Of a stretch of DNA of 64,000 nt, positions 1 through 8,055 are shown piece by piece. Positions within the stretch are counted from its first letter, which is position 1; each line of letters opens with the position of its first letter. This DNA is from Paenibacillus sp. VTT E-133291 (GTDB lineage Bacteria > Bacillota > Bacilli > Paenibacillales > Paenibacillaceae): contig NZ_NFVA01000014.1 in the NCBI RefSeq assembly GCF_002264395.1, positions 1-64,000 on the forward strand, read 5' to 3'. The notes beneath the pieces are model-generated. The model made no database searches, was not told the origin of the DNA, and saw only the letters and a program-made list of their open reading frames with translations. A program made the position numbers and the translations under genes.

Positions 1-16
1 GTTCCAATCGCTGTGC

Positions 17-59
17 TCTCCAGATTTTTTCATTCCTCTTAGTGGTGAAAATCTGGAGA
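17..59. repeat. Inverted repeat (12-bp arms) in the left intergenic region
   Basis: Arms at 17-28 (TCTCCAGATTTT) and 48-59 (AAAATCTGGAGA) are perfectly complementary with a 19-nt loop. No T-run follows, so this is not a typical intrinsic terminator. A second small palindrome, CCGGAAcTTCCGG, lies near 150-162. I see no convincing gene in bases 1-533. The segment may be the tail of an upstream transcription unit or a dispersed repeat; I cannot tell which. Confidence 0.5.
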
Positions 60-262
60 CCAAGGGGACACCTGTCACTTTTCCACAATCAGTCCGTTCT
101 CTCCGCTGTTTAAGCGGTAAATTTTTTACAATTTCAATTGAAATATAACCGGAACTTCCGGCGATTTCTGCTTCGCGACAAAGAAAAAGTGACGCTAGAG
201 GTCGGTTGGCTTTCGCCTTGCCTACAATCAACTTAAGCAGGCCGCCATCGACCGGAAATATA

Positions 263-317
263 ACAGAGCACGTCTCCAATAACCCGGTGACGTGCTCTGT
301 TGTTGTATTATTTTTTA
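263..317 (+). terminator. Intrinsic terminator-like hairpin
   Basis: Perfect 12-bp stem ACAGAGCACGTC (263-274) / GACGTGCTCTGT (289-300), followed by a T-rich stretch that includes six Ts. It probably ends a transcript entering from the left of the window. Confidence 0.65.
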
Positions 318-333
318 TAGCTTTGAAGTCAGG

Positions 334-388
334 AAGGGCTGTCTTTTGAATAAAGAGACCTACTTATGGGACAGCCTTTTGTTTTTTT
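334..388 (+). terminator. Second intrinsic terminator-like hairpin
   Basis: Imperfect stem AAGG(G)CTGTC (334-343) / GGACAGCCTT (369-378), followed by TTGTTTTTTTG. It stands in tandem with the hairpin at 263-317 and insulates the blaI promoter. Confidence 0.55.
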
Positions 389-470
389 GTAAAAGGATAT
401 TAACTTATCTAGCAACTCTTTAGTGCATATAAGCGTCTATGATGTATACATTAACGCTGAAACAATGGGC

Positions 471-521
471 TTGCTTTTTTGTTATACAATTGTATAATGG
501 TTTTATTACACAATTGTATAA
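471..521 (+). promoter_or_regulatory. blaI promoter with twin BlaI/MecI-type operators
   Basis: A -35-like TTGCTT (471-476) and a TATAAT (493-498) are 16 bp apart. A perfect 16-bp palindrome TTATACAATTGTATAA (482-497) overlaps the -10. A near copy, TTACACAATTGTATAA (506-521), follows with centres 24 bp apart. Both contain the TACA-nn-TGTA core known for BlaI/MecI operators. Inference: the regulator encoded just downstream represses its own operon here. Confidence 0.85.
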
Positions 522-536
522 CGAGGTGAAATAGTG

Positions 537-926
537 ATGAATAACAAAATCAAACGGCTCCCCGATGCTGAATTGGAAATTATGCTGGTGATTTGGAGGG
601 CGGAAGATTGGGTTAACTCCTCCTACATTTTGAATCAGCTGGGGGATAAGCGTAAGTGGGCACTTGCAACTTTATTGACTGTGTTGTCACGTCTAGTTGA
701 AAAGGGCTTTTTGTTTTGTGAAAAAGAGGGACGTAGCAATCGTTATCTTGCCGCAATTTCGGAAACGAAATATAAAGAGAGCGAAGGGAAGTCCACGCTT
801 GAGAAGCTGTTCGGTAACTCTGTGCAAGATATGGTGATGTCTTTATACAACGGAAAGGCAATCGATAAAGGTGATCTTGCAGAGCTGAGGGAAATGCTGG
901 ATAGAGTAGAAAAGGAGGAAACCTGA
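537..926 (+). CDS. BlaI/MecI-family transcriptional repressor
   Basis: 129-residue winged-helix repressor of the Penicillinase_R family. The N-terminal half (about residues 5-70) has the family pattern LPDAELEIMLVIW followed by TVLSRLVEKGF and a wing with GRSNRY. The C-terminal half is the helical dimerisation part that the BlaR1 protease cleaves in characterised systems. Start: the ATG at 537 is preferred over the GTG at 534, because GAGGTG (523-528) then has 8-nt spacing. The stop codon overlaps the blaR1-like start by one base, so the two genes are translationally coupled. Twin TACA-nn-TGTA palindromes sit in its promoter and indicate autoregulation. No beta-lactamase gene is adjacent, so the target regulon is unknown. 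Confidence 0.9.
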   Translation: MNNKIKRLPDAELEIMLVIWRAEDWVNSSYILNQLGDKRKWALATLLTVLSRLVEKGFLFCEKEGRSNRYLAAISETKYKESEGKSTLEKLFGNSVQDMVMSLYNGKAIDKGDLAELREMLDRVEKEET

Positions 927-2752
927 TGATAACAAGTCTTTTTTTAGATTTTCTGGTTATTTCATTAACTACAAGTCTAGTTATTATCGGTTTGATCTTG
1001 TTAAGGCCTATGTTAAGGAGACATTATTCAGCGAAATGGAGTTATTGGATATGGTTGATTTTAACCCTGCGATTATTGCTGCCGTTCAACTTTTCCTTTA
1101 CTAATCCTCCTGTAGCCATTCAAATACCAGAAGGTCAGGGGATGGCCGCAGTCTTTCAGGGTACACTTTCTCAGAATTTACAGGCTGATCCATCTGTAAT
1201 CACTCAAACAGCTCAGGCAGGGAATGTAAGCCATATCCCATCAATTCTGGACATTTTAGCATTCATCTGGCTTGCTGGAGCTGTGTTATTTTTAGCGTAT
1301 CATTTGCTGAGCTATTTCTTTTTCAGAAAACAGGCACTGCGTTGGAGCAATCCTTTTCTTGGGGAGAATATAGTCACTAAGCTCAAACAAGTTTCTAAAG
1401 AAATGAACGTAACAGCCTCCATTCCAGTTTTGATAAGCAGTAAAGTTCCCAATCCGATGTTAATGGGCTTTTACAAGCCAGCTTTGTTTTTGCCTCATGA
1501 ACAATATAGTGATGAAGAACTGGAGTTTATCTTAAAACATGAGTTGGTTCATTACAAAAGGCTTGACATCGTTTATAAGCTGTTGTTGCAGATAGTGCAG
1601 GCACTACATTGGTTTAACCCGTTTGTTTGGTTAATGATGCGCGAAGCTGCCCACGAGATTGAGATTTACTGTGATGATACGGTTGTACGTGAGCGAGGCG
1701 CGGCCTATCGGAAGAAATACTGTGAAGCGATTTTATCGGTCATGCAAAGCAGTGCCACTCGGCATGTAGCTTTGTCAACGAATTTTGCAGGAGGAAAACA
1801 CTCGATGAAGCAGCGATTCGGTAGTATTTTAAATATGAAAGAAAAACGAAATGGAGTAGGGGCTTTTTTTACAGTCATAATGTTGGTTGGAGTGACAGCA
1901 ATATTAGCTGCATGTACGAATCTAAATGGTCAATCTACAGATAAGACGCTCAAACCAGGTACGATTTATTCCTATAGCTCCAGCGGTGAACAAGTTGTTG
2001 TGCATAATGCTGGAAATGAATATTCCGTTGACGAGAACGGTAATGTCTCTGTCTCCTATCGGGAGGGGGAGATCCAAGCGCCAACGCCTTTAAAACTTGA
2101 TACAACTGGAACAGAAATGGGGATGGGGAGAGGAGAGACTGGCTTTTTTATTTCCGAGGATAAAACCGCTATTGTCTATGGATTTGCAGATGGAAAAGAA
2201 TCTCCACTTCAGGTATTAATCAGTGATAACATGGGAGAAACGTGGAATACCTACAACATTGAAGGTGCAAAAGGTTATGACACGAAGTTCATCGGATTTA
2301 CAGACAAACAAAACGGCTGGATTGTCTCCGGAGGTTCTGCGGGTGTGGGACGTTCGTTGAATTATGTATATCTGACCTCTGATGGTGGGAAGACATGGAC
2401 GGAGATTGGTAATCCTAACGATTTGTACGCGGAAAGTTTAACAGGAGCTGGCTTCTCTAGCAAGGATATCGGCTTCTTGGGGTTCAGATACTATGAAGAT
2501 AATGGGCCAGTTATTTATTGGACCAAGGATAAGGGGCAGTCATGGGAAAAGCTCGCGGTGACTCTTCCGGATGTCTTCAATGATTATCAAAAAACGCCGC
2601 TTTCACCTATTTTCAATGGAAAAGAAGGGTTGTTTCCTATTCTGCTCACTAAAGAGGGAAATACAATCGGTACCATCTACCTGTCGAGTAAGGGCTACGG
2701 CTTAGAGTGGACATATGATTCAGCATATGATCAGCTTGAGGATTCTAAATAG
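926..2752 (+). CDS. BlaR1/MecR1-like M56 metalloprotease sensor with Asp-box sensor domain
   Basis: 608-residue membrane protein. Apparent transmembrane helices lie near residues 8-27, 36-53 and 108-128, with a further one near 312-335. The cytoplasmic zinc-protease motif HELVH is at residues 205-209, which fits the M56 family that cleaves BlaI/MecI on signal. The extracellular part is not the usual penicillin-binding transpeptidase-like domain: there is no SxxK/KTG arrangement. It carries three Asp-box motifs (S/T-x-D/N-x-G-x-x-W) at about residues 433, 484 and 533, spaced about 50 residues apart, as in BNR/Asp-box beta-propellers. An ILAACTN stretch near the last helix resembles a lipobox but is internal. 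The AAAGGAGG site (911-918) is 7 nt from the ATG. The ligand is probably not a beta-lactam; its identity is unknown. Confidence 0.82.
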   Translation: MITSLFLDFLVISLTTSLVIIGLILLRPMLRRHYSAKWSYWIWLILTLRLLLPFNFSFTNPPVAIQIPEGQGMAAVFQGTLSQNLQADPSVITQTAQAGNVSHIPSILDILAFIWLAGAVLFLAYHLLSYFFFRKQALRWSNPFLGENIVTKLKQVSKEMNVTASIPVLISSKVPNPMLMGFYKPALFLPHEQYSDEELEFILKHELVHYKRLDIVYKLLLQIVQALHWFNPFVWLMMREAAHEIEIYCDDTVVRERGAAYRKKYCEAILSVMQSSATRHVALSTNFAGGKHSMKQRFGSILNMKEKRNGVGAFFTVIMLVGVTAILAACTNLNGQSTDKTLKPGTIYSYSSSGEQVVVHNAGNEYSVDENGNVSVSYREGEIQAPTPLKLDTTGTEMGMGRGETGFFISEDKTAIVYGFADGKESPLQVLISDNMGETWNTYNIEGAKGYDTKFIGFTDKQNGWIVSGGSAGVGRSLNYVYLTSDGGKTWTEIGNPNDLYAESLTGAGFSSKDIGFLGFRYYEDNGPVIYWTKDKGQSWEKLAVTLPDVFNDYQKTPLSPIFNGKEGLFPILLTKEGNTIGTIYLSSKGYGLEWTYDSAYDQLEDSK

Positions 2753-2924
2753 TAACAAAAGGCTTTTAATTGTATTGAATACAGTTAAAGTGAGAATTCA
2801 GCCCTTTGTAGACGAAATAAGTGTACAGAATGCAGTTATCTCGTTAAAAAATATACGGAGAGGGGATAGCGGAACGTCGATCGACTTCCACCTCTACGCA
2901 TGCAACCAGCGGCATACCCAAAAC

Positions 2925-2972
2925 ACAAGGCAGCGATTCTCCAATAAGGAGAACCACTGCCTTGTTGGTTTT
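2925..2972. terminator. Bidirectional terminator between convergent genes
   Basis: Stem ACAAGGCAG (2925-2933) / CTGCCTTGT (2957-2965) with an inner TTCTCC/GGAGAA helix. T-rich sequence follows on both strands (TTGGTTTT on +, GTGTTTTGGG on -). It separates the BlaR1-like gene from the convergent DUF1906 gene. Confidence 0.65.
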
Positions 2973-3008
2973 ACAGGTACCCCTTGCTCTGGCGTGCAAT
3001 GAATGAGC

Positions 3009-3635
3009 TTACTTTTTCCAGCCACCGCCGTCATTCGATGAGGATTCTACATAATCTACGTTGATTTTGCCAGTGCTAGATCCGAGCTCAGGGTTGAAAT
3101 TATATTGTCTGAGATTCCAATCATCGAAGGTTCCCAACCAGCTATTATCTACGATGAAGGTGTAGCGTGTTGTAGCAGAATAAGTGCCACGGATATAAGA
3201 ACAGACCGCTCTTGATCCATATACACCCATTTTATAGCCCTTGGGATTTTTGGTACTGCTGTCTAATACGGATTTTATGCCTTGAAAATAAGGCACAACA
3301 TTGTTTGTGATTTCTGATGAGGTCATATCACGGTCTATGGCAAAATAAATAGGAGTGCTGCTGGTTTGTCCCATATCGCTTGCTAATCCTACAGCAGTTT
3401 CAGCATCTGCAACACCGTTGGCATTCGTAAAGTGATCGAGCGATTTACTGATTTGGTAAAGGGATACGATATATAATCCTCCGTCTGATATTCGTGTCAC
3501 CTCGGCTGATGTGAGACCATCCTGATAACCTTCTACACGATTCAAATATCGGCCAACAAATATGAAGCTATTGTTTTTAAGTGTAGTTAATCTTGCCGCT
3601 GTTACATTAGTAGCAGTATCACAACCTAGAGCCAT
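3009..3635 (-). CDS. DUF1906 (Rv2525c-like) glycoside-hydrolase-like protein
   Basis: 208 residues from the preferred ATG at 3635, which has a GAAGG-type site about 10 nt upstream. Upstream in-frame codons to 3692 add 19 charged residues that do not resemble the family. The sequence starts directly with the TIM-barrel-like domain: MALGCDTATN, then FVGRYL, IVSLYQ, PIYFAIDRDMTSSEI and GVYGSRAVC, ending with an NVDYVES-like strand. This is the DUF1906/GH25-like pattern seen in many Gram-positive secreted or spore-associated proteins. The DxD in AIDRD is the likely catalytic pocket acid pair by analogy. No signal peptide is visible, so the location is uncertain. Its substrate is unknown; peptidoglycan is suspected for the family but not proven here. 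Confidence 0.8.
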   Translation of the reverse strand: MALGCDTATNVTAARLTTLKNNSFIFVGRYLNRVEGYQDGLTSAEVTRISDGGLYIVSLYQISKSLDHFTNANGVADAETAVGLASDMGQTSSTPIYFAIDRDMTSSEITNNVVPYFQGIKSVLDSSTKNPKGYKMGVYGSRAVCSYIRGTYSATTRYTFIVDNSWLGTFDDWNLRQYNFNPELGSSTGKINVDYVESSSNDGGGWKK

Positions 3636-3888
3636 TTTATCTGCCTTCTTTCTATTTGTTTGTTCAAGGTTTGGCGCCAACCTCTTCAACAATATATGAA
3701 AAAAATTTCACAGATTCTTGGGGGAACAAGCAAAAGAGGGGAAAAAGGCAGAAGGAGAGGGTCGGTTCGTTGGGGGAAACTGATATTAAATTTACTAATA
3801 TTGAAAATTTATAGGAACGTTTGGAAAAAAACTGCGTCAATACAATATGAAGAGTTTATAGTTCGCTAACATGGAGGCTGGTCAATGT

Positions 3889-5007
3889 ATGGATAAAAGA
3901 TGGTTGCTAGCTCCAATATTTGTTGTATCATTGCTTACTGCTCCAGTAGCGAATGCGGCATTGCCCGCTTATTTCACTTACATTATGGATGGAGGCGGGA
4001 AAGTAACGAGTTCAGCACTAGTAAAGGATGGAATGACTTATGTTTCAGCTAGCCACTGGGAAGCGGCAGGACTTAAGGTAGTATGGGATAAATCCCATCA
4101 AAGAGCAGAGTTTACTGGATGGGGGAAAAAGATAGCCGTTCGAATTGGAAGTAAACAGGGAGTCCTCGATGGTAAGCTTGTAAACGCGGAGGGTGTTCCA
4201 TTTGAGCTTAATGGCCAGCTCTATGTACCAGCACGCTTTCTTGTTAATTCATTAGGAGGAACAACGGTTAGCTGGGATGCGACGAAGAGGATATATACAG
4301 CAACTGGACTATTGAGCTTTGCAAGTGCCAGTGCACAATTCGGTGGATCTACTTATACAGTAGATAAGAAAACTGGGAGTTTATATTTAACAGATTCCGC
4401 AGGACATACTCGCTTACTAGCGAACCTCGGATCGCAGCTGTTCGATGCTGTTCAGTTCAACTTTCAGAAGACGCCAAAAGGTCTACTCTATCTAACCTTA
4501 ACAGATGTTTACGGAGAACCACATATCAATAATAAATGGTATACGATGATTATTAAGGATGCAATGGTCATTCGCCAAGCGAGTGTAGGATATTATATTC
4601 GTTACGGTGACAATGTGAAAATAGCTGGCAATCAGCTCCTGCTTACCGATGGGAAAATATTACGATTAATTGAAGATGGAACGGGTAACGTAACGGAGAA
4701 GATTGATCTGACCACACTAGGGGATATTTCGGATAATTATTTAGTGGAGGGAATGGACGAGGATTATCTGATGATACGGTCCAATCAACAAGGTTTCCTC
4801 ATGATGATAGATCGTAAAACAGGGACCAAGACATTGTTGTACAAGGAACTCCTTGACGTAGAACAGCAAAAATATGCTGAAACAAACGACCTCCCTTATT
4901 ATGGAGACAACCTGAAGTTCCTGAAAAGAGAAGGTGATGCCCTACTTTTTAATAATGATTATGTACAGGACGGTAAGATTTACAAATTTATGTTGGGCGG
5001 CTCATAA
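3889..5007 (+). CDS. Secreted copper-amine-oxidase-N domain (stalk) protein
   Basis: 372 residues from ATG 3889; GGAGG at 3873-3877 supports this over the in-frame ATG at 3871, which would overlap the site itself. The signal peptide is MDKRWLLAPIFVVSLLTAPVANA followed by a probable cleavage site. Residues about 25-140 carry a copper amine oxidase N-terminal-like module (YVSASHWEAAGLKV, GKLVNAEGVPFELNGQLYVP, ARFLVNSLGG), which is common in Paenibacillus envelope proteins and has no oxidase activity itself. The rest (about 150-372) resembles a DUF5050-like beta-propeller tail with repeated short strands; no catalytic motif is seen. Role: probably a cell-surface structural or binding protein. 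A 41-residue membrane ORF follows 16 nt downstream. Confidence 0.75.
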   Translation: MDKRWLLAPIFVVSLLTAPVANAALPAYFTYIMDGGGKVTSSALVKDGMTYVSASHWEAAGLKVVWDKSHQRAEFTGWGKKIAVRIGSKQGVLDGKLVNAEGVPFELNGQLYVPARFLVNSLGGTTVSWDATKRIYTATGLLSFASASAQFGGSTYTVDKKTGSLYLTDSAGHTRLLANLGSQLFDAVQFNFQKTPKGLLYLTLTDVYGEPHINNKWYTMIIKDAMVIRQASVGYYIRYGDNVKIAGNQLLLTDGKILRLIEDGTGNVTEKIDLTTLGDISDNYLVEGMDEDYLMIRSNQQGFLMMIDRKTGTKTLLYKELLDVEQQKYAETNDLPYYGDNLKFLKREGDALLFNNDYVQDGKIYKFMLGGS

Positions 5008-5023
5008 CTTGCAGGAGGATGTT

Positions 5024-5149
5024 ATGAAAATTTTAAACAAAAGACTTAGCTTTTGCCAATTGATTCTCTATGGCATTCATTTTGGGACGGCCATCTTGGT
5101 TGGTTTGGTGGCAGATTTGCTATTATCCCGATATAGGAGGAAGATATAA
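5024..5149 (+). CDS. Small 41-residue membrane protein
   Basis: ATG 5024 is preceded by AGGAGG (5013-5018) at 5-nt spacing. The product has a short basic N-terminus (MKILNKRLSF), one hydrophobic helix of about 20 residues (LILYGIHFGTAILVGLVADLLL) and a basic tail, SRYRRKI. This is typical of a single-pass small membrane protein with a positive-inside C-terminus. It lies directly after the stalk-domain gene and is probably co-transcribed with it, then ended by the hairpin at 5197-5226. I do not recognise the family. Confidence 0.55.
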   Translation: MKILNKRLSFCQLILYGIHFGTAILVGLVADLLLSRYRRKI

Positions 5150-5196
5150 GCAAACGGAACTTCAAATATCCGCAGGTTATCATTGAAAGACGGGAT

Positions 5197-5226
5197 CCCG
5201 AGGCTCAAGTGCCTTGGGTTTTTTTT
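5197..5226 (+). terminator. Intrinsic terminator
   Basis: Stem CCCGAGGC (5197-5204) / GCCTTGGG (5211-5218) with one G-U pair, followed by eight Ts. It ends the 3889-5149 unit. Confidence 0.85.
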
Positions 5227-5227
5227 G

Positions 5228-5782
5228 CTAAGAGGGGTAGTATAAAATCATGCTTAAACGCGTTATTGTTGGTCCTGGATTATGATATACATGCGGCTTG
5301 TCTGCCTTGAAGGTGATAGAATCACCAGATTTTAAGAGGTATTCGTTGTTATTGACACGTAAAGACAATTCACCGTCAAACACGGTGATCAATTCTTCGG
5401 TACCTTCCATATGAGAATTGGCATCAAGGTACCCACCCTTGTCTATCTCCACGGTATAACCTTCAAACCGTTTACTTTCTTCAAATGGAAAAGATAGATA
5501 CACTCGATATTTTCCGTTATCTTCAAGCAGTGGCTGAATGTCACTTCTTAAGATTATTCTTGTGTCAGGTTTTGGATAATCTATCAGGGCAGAAAATGAA
5601 ATTTTTAAGCCATTGGCGATTTTCCAAAGAGTTGTAATGGTTGGTGTCGATTCGCCTCTTTCGATTTGACCAATCATTGTTTTGCTGACTCCAGTTAATT
5701 CCGCAACCTTTTCCAGGCTTAAATCTTTATTTTTTCTTATCTTTTTTATATTTTCCGCAATAACCAAATTTATTTCTTCCAC
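5228..5782 (-). CDS. XRE-family regulator with C-terminal cupin domain
   Basis: 184 residues from a GTG at 5782, supported by GGAGAGAGGA about 8 nt upstream; a longer reading to 5839 lacks a ribosome site. Residues about 10-65 form a lambda-repressor-type helix-turn-helix (IRKNKDLSLEKVAELTGVSKTMIGQIERGESTPTI, shown here only as a region), followed by a cupin_2 barrel near 105-182 with ELITVFDGEL and the YLLKSGDSITF strand. These are typical of small-molecule-sensing regulators of exporters and amino acid metabolism. It is divergent from a LysE-family exporter, and the shared intergenic palindromes suggest that it controls both genes. Confidence 0.88.
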   Translation of the reverse strand: MEEINLVIAENIKKIRKNKDLSLEKVAELTGVSKTMIGQIERGESTPTITTLWKIANGLKISFSALIDYPKPDTRIILRSDIQPLLEDNGKYRVYLSFPFEESKRFEGYTVEIDKGGYLDANSHMEGTEELITVFDGELSLRVNNNEYLLKSGDSITFKADKPHVYHNPGPTITRLSMILYYPS

Positions 5783-5807
5783 TGTAATTTTCCTCTCTCC
5801 ATTTACT

Positions 5808-5856
5808 TTATAACGATCGTGATATACAATAAAACGCACGTATGTACGTTATAACG
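5808..5856. promoter_or_regulatory. Candidate operators in the XRE-cupin/LysE divergent promoter region
   Basis: A perfect 10-bp palindrome CGTTATAACG (5847-5856) directly follows ACGTA-TG-TACGT (5838-5849). TTATAACG recurs at 5808-5815. They sit between the two divergent starts, which fits binding by the XRE-cupin regulator. The exact -35/-10 boxes could not be fixed. Confidence 0.45.
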
Positions 5857-5904
5857 TCTTATAAATGCATTATAACATACAAGTTGGAAGGGAGATATAA
5901 TTTA

Positions 5905-6486
5905 GTGTTTGTTTCTTTGTTTTTATATGCATTTGTTGCAAGTTTTACTCCGGGACCCAATAACATTATGGCAATGACTTTTGCAAACCAAGTTGGGCTG
6001 AAAAAAACAATGAAATTTTGTTTAGGAGTGGGCACAGGATTTTTTATAATTATATTGTTATGTTCCTACTTTAATCTACTTTTGAATAATCTTCTTCCAC
6101 AAATTAAATCTATTATGGCTCTATTAGGCGGAGTCTACATGCTGTATTTAGCAGTTAAAATGATTACAAGTAAACAACCAGAAAGTGATGAAGATGGAGA
6201 TAAACACAATAGCTTTATTGCGGGAATGCTTTTACAATTTATTAATCCGAAAGGGATTTTATATGGGATCACAGTTACATCTACATTTATCCTTACCTAT
6301 CATTCTTCCTCCTTTAGATTATTGAGTTATTCTTTAATTCTTGCATTCATCGGTTATATGGGCACTTTTTGTTGGTGTTTGTGTGGTTCTCTTTTCAAAA
6401 AAATGATATCTAAATATAGAAGTCAATTTAATGTACTGATGGGACTGTTGTTAGTGTATTGTGCAGTTTCGATAGTGTTGGGTTGA
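5905..6486 (+). CDS. LysE/RhtB-family amino acid exporter
   Basis: 193 residues from a GTG at 5905, with AAGGGAG (5888-5894) 10 nt upstream; the longer reading from 5842 would prepend polar residues foreign to the family. The N-terminus VFVSLFLYAFVASFTPGPNN has the diagnostic FTPGPNN motif of LysE/RhtB exporters, and about six hydrophobic segments follow. The length matches the family (190-215 residues). Family role: efflux of amino acids or related metabolites across the cytoplasmic membrane. Substrate not determinable. Divergent from the XRE-cupin regulator that probably controls it. Confidence 0.88.
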   Translation: MFVSLFLYAFVASFTPGPNNIMAMTFANQVGLKKTMKFCLGVGTGFFIIILLCSYFNLLLNNLLPQIKSIMALLGGVYMLYLAVKMITSKQPESDEDGDKHNSFIAGMLLQFINPKGILYGITVTSTFILTYHSSSFRLLSYSLILAFIGYMGTFCWCLCGSLFKKMISKYRSQFNVLMGLLLVYCAVSIVLG

Positions 6487-6583
6487 AGGATTATTAAGGG
6501 GAAATCATCTAGTTATTTTTTCACTTCTAAAGCTTGTGATATTGAGGTATTGTGGATAGATACGGGGACAAAGGAGATGCAAT

Positions 6584-7957
6584 ATGCTACCATCGCTTAC
6601 ATTTCTTAAACTTCAATTGGAAGGAGTTCTGCGTAATAAATTCGAGCAGGGGCAACAAACCTCCGGTTATTTAGCCAAGTTGGAAAAGCTTCCTGCAAGC
6701 TATGATGCCTATCTAGAATTCGCCCATAGCTTGGCTGTCATTCCAATGAGGGACAACTGGCCTTACTATGAGCCGAACGCTTTAGATGAGATATGGCGGG
6801 AATGTGAACCGGCACGGCCACTAGGTCAGGTCGGGATTTTGAATCTGAAGGATAGCTCCAAGCGTGTAGAGGCAGGTTTCCTTGCTTCAGTCTGTGGCTC
6901 AATGCTGGGCAAACCGATAGAGGTTAACCCCAGCTTGTCAGAATTACGTCAAGCGTTAACTTCTGTAGGGGAATGGCCACTGAATGATTACATTTCTGAA
7001 GAAATTCTCCATGCGCTGGATCGTCGTCATTGGTCTTGGTTAGAGACAACACGGGGGCGAATTCGTTATGTGGCACCTGATGATGATATCAATTACACAT
7101 TAATGGGAATGATGGTGCTAGAACAATTCGGTGATCGTTTTACGAAAAGAAATTTAAGAGATTTATGGTTAAATCATCTTCCGTTAAGTACAACTTGGGG
7201 TCCGGAAAGGGCAATTTTGATGCGATCAGGCATTAGTTATTTGGAACATGATAAGGAACTATTCAATCATTCTGAAATAGAGGCTTGGCCTGATTTTATG
7301 GTGCAGGGTACGGAACTATGCGGTGCGGCGATTCGTGCAGATGCTTATGGATATGCCTGTCCTGGTCAACCTGCTCTGGCTGCTGAGCTAGCTTGGCGGG
7401 ATGCGAGTTTTACTCATCGCCGGACCGGCATTTACGCCACGATGTTTATTGCTGCTGCGATTGCTGCTGCTCACGTGCTGCGCGATCCCATTGAAATAAT
7501 CAATACGGCTCTGCAGTTCGTTCCTAAAAGAAGCCGATTTTACGAGATTACTAATGATTGCCTTGAGATGGTAGCGAATGCAGATGACTGGCTGGAAGCG
7601 TATCAGAGTATTAACCATAAGTATGTAAATTATTGTCACTGTGAGGTTTATCAGGAAATAGGAACCTTAATTAATACCCTGCGCTTTGCAGATAATGTTG
7701 GCGATGGAATATGCAAGCAGGTGATGCAAGGCAACGATACGGATAGTTTCGGGGCAACGGCTGGCTCTCTGCTTGGGGTTTATTTCGGTCCTGATCATTT
7801 AGAATCAAGATGGCTTAAGCCTTTTCAAGATCGGATTCATACGGGGCTTTCTAATTTTCATGAGCAAAGTCTTTCTTGTTTGGCGGAGCGCATGGGCGTT
7901 TACCAGAGCTGCTGCATTCCGGTCGATATCAAGTTCAACCTAGTGAGCTCTATGTGA
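6584..7957 (+). CDS. ADP-ribosylglycohydrolase (DraG/ARH family)
   Basis: 457 residues; ATG 6584 with AAAGGAG about 8 nt upstream. The DraG-fold core runs from about residue 95 to 440. It begins with GFLASVCGSMLGKPIEV, contains the Asp cluster DDDINYT (residues 166-171) and ends with GNDTDSFGATAGSLLG (residues 383-398), the motifs that bind the paired magnesium ions in ADP-ribosylglycohydrolases. The N-terminal ~90 residues are an extension I do not recognise. Family role: removal of ADP-ribose from proteins, nucleic acids or small molecules. No partner ADP-ribosyltransferase or nitrogenase gene is nearby. It is monocistronic and closed by a strong terminator. Confidence 0.88.
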   Translation: MLPSLTFLKLQLEGVLRNKFEQGQQTSGYLAKLEKLPASYDAYLEFAHSLAVIPMRDNWPYYEPNALDEIWRECEPARPLGQVGILNLKDSSKRVEAGFLASVCGSMLGKPIEVNPSLSELRQALTSVGEWPLNDYISEEILHALDRRHWSWLETTRGRIRYVAPDDDINYTLMGMMVLEQFGDRFTKRNLRDLWLNHLPLSTTWGPERAILMRSGISYLEHDKELFNHSEIEAWPDFMVQGTELCGAAIRADAYGYACPGQPALAAELAWRDASFTHRRTGIYATMFIAAAIAAAHVLRDPIEIINTALQFVPKRSRFYEITNDCLEMVANADDWLEAYQSINHKYVNYCHCEVYQEIGTLINTLRFADNVGDGICKQVMQGNDTDSFGATAGSLLGVYFGPDHLESRWLKPFQDRIHTGLSNFHEQSLSCLAERMGVYQSCCIPVDIKFNLVSSM

Positions 7958-7996
7958 ACAAGAATACGGATCTCGATACATAATAAGCTTACAAAA

Positions 7997-8032
7997 AAAT
8001 CCACAGCAATGTATGTTGCTGTGGATTTTTTT
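7997..8032 (+). terminator. Intrinsic terminator
   Basis: Perfect stem AAATCCACAGCAA (7997-8009) / TTGCTGTGGATTT (8016-8028), followed by further Ts. Confidence 0.9.
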
Positions 8033-8055
8033 GCTTTTTATTTTTCGGATTAGAG

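Noticed and set aside
1..240. Possible IS end or repeated element in the first 240 bp
   Set aside because: Inverted repeats are present but no transposase, target duplication or second copy in this window.
2715..3002. 95-codon open frame over the 3' end of the BlaR1-like gene
   Set aside because: It overlaps the gene end and runs through the bidirectional terminator hairpin.
3660..3869. 69-codon open frame upstream of the stalk-domain gene
   Set aside because: Overlaps the leader of the divergent DUF1906 gene, no ribosome site, composition dominated by Lys/Arg repeats from purine-rich sequence.
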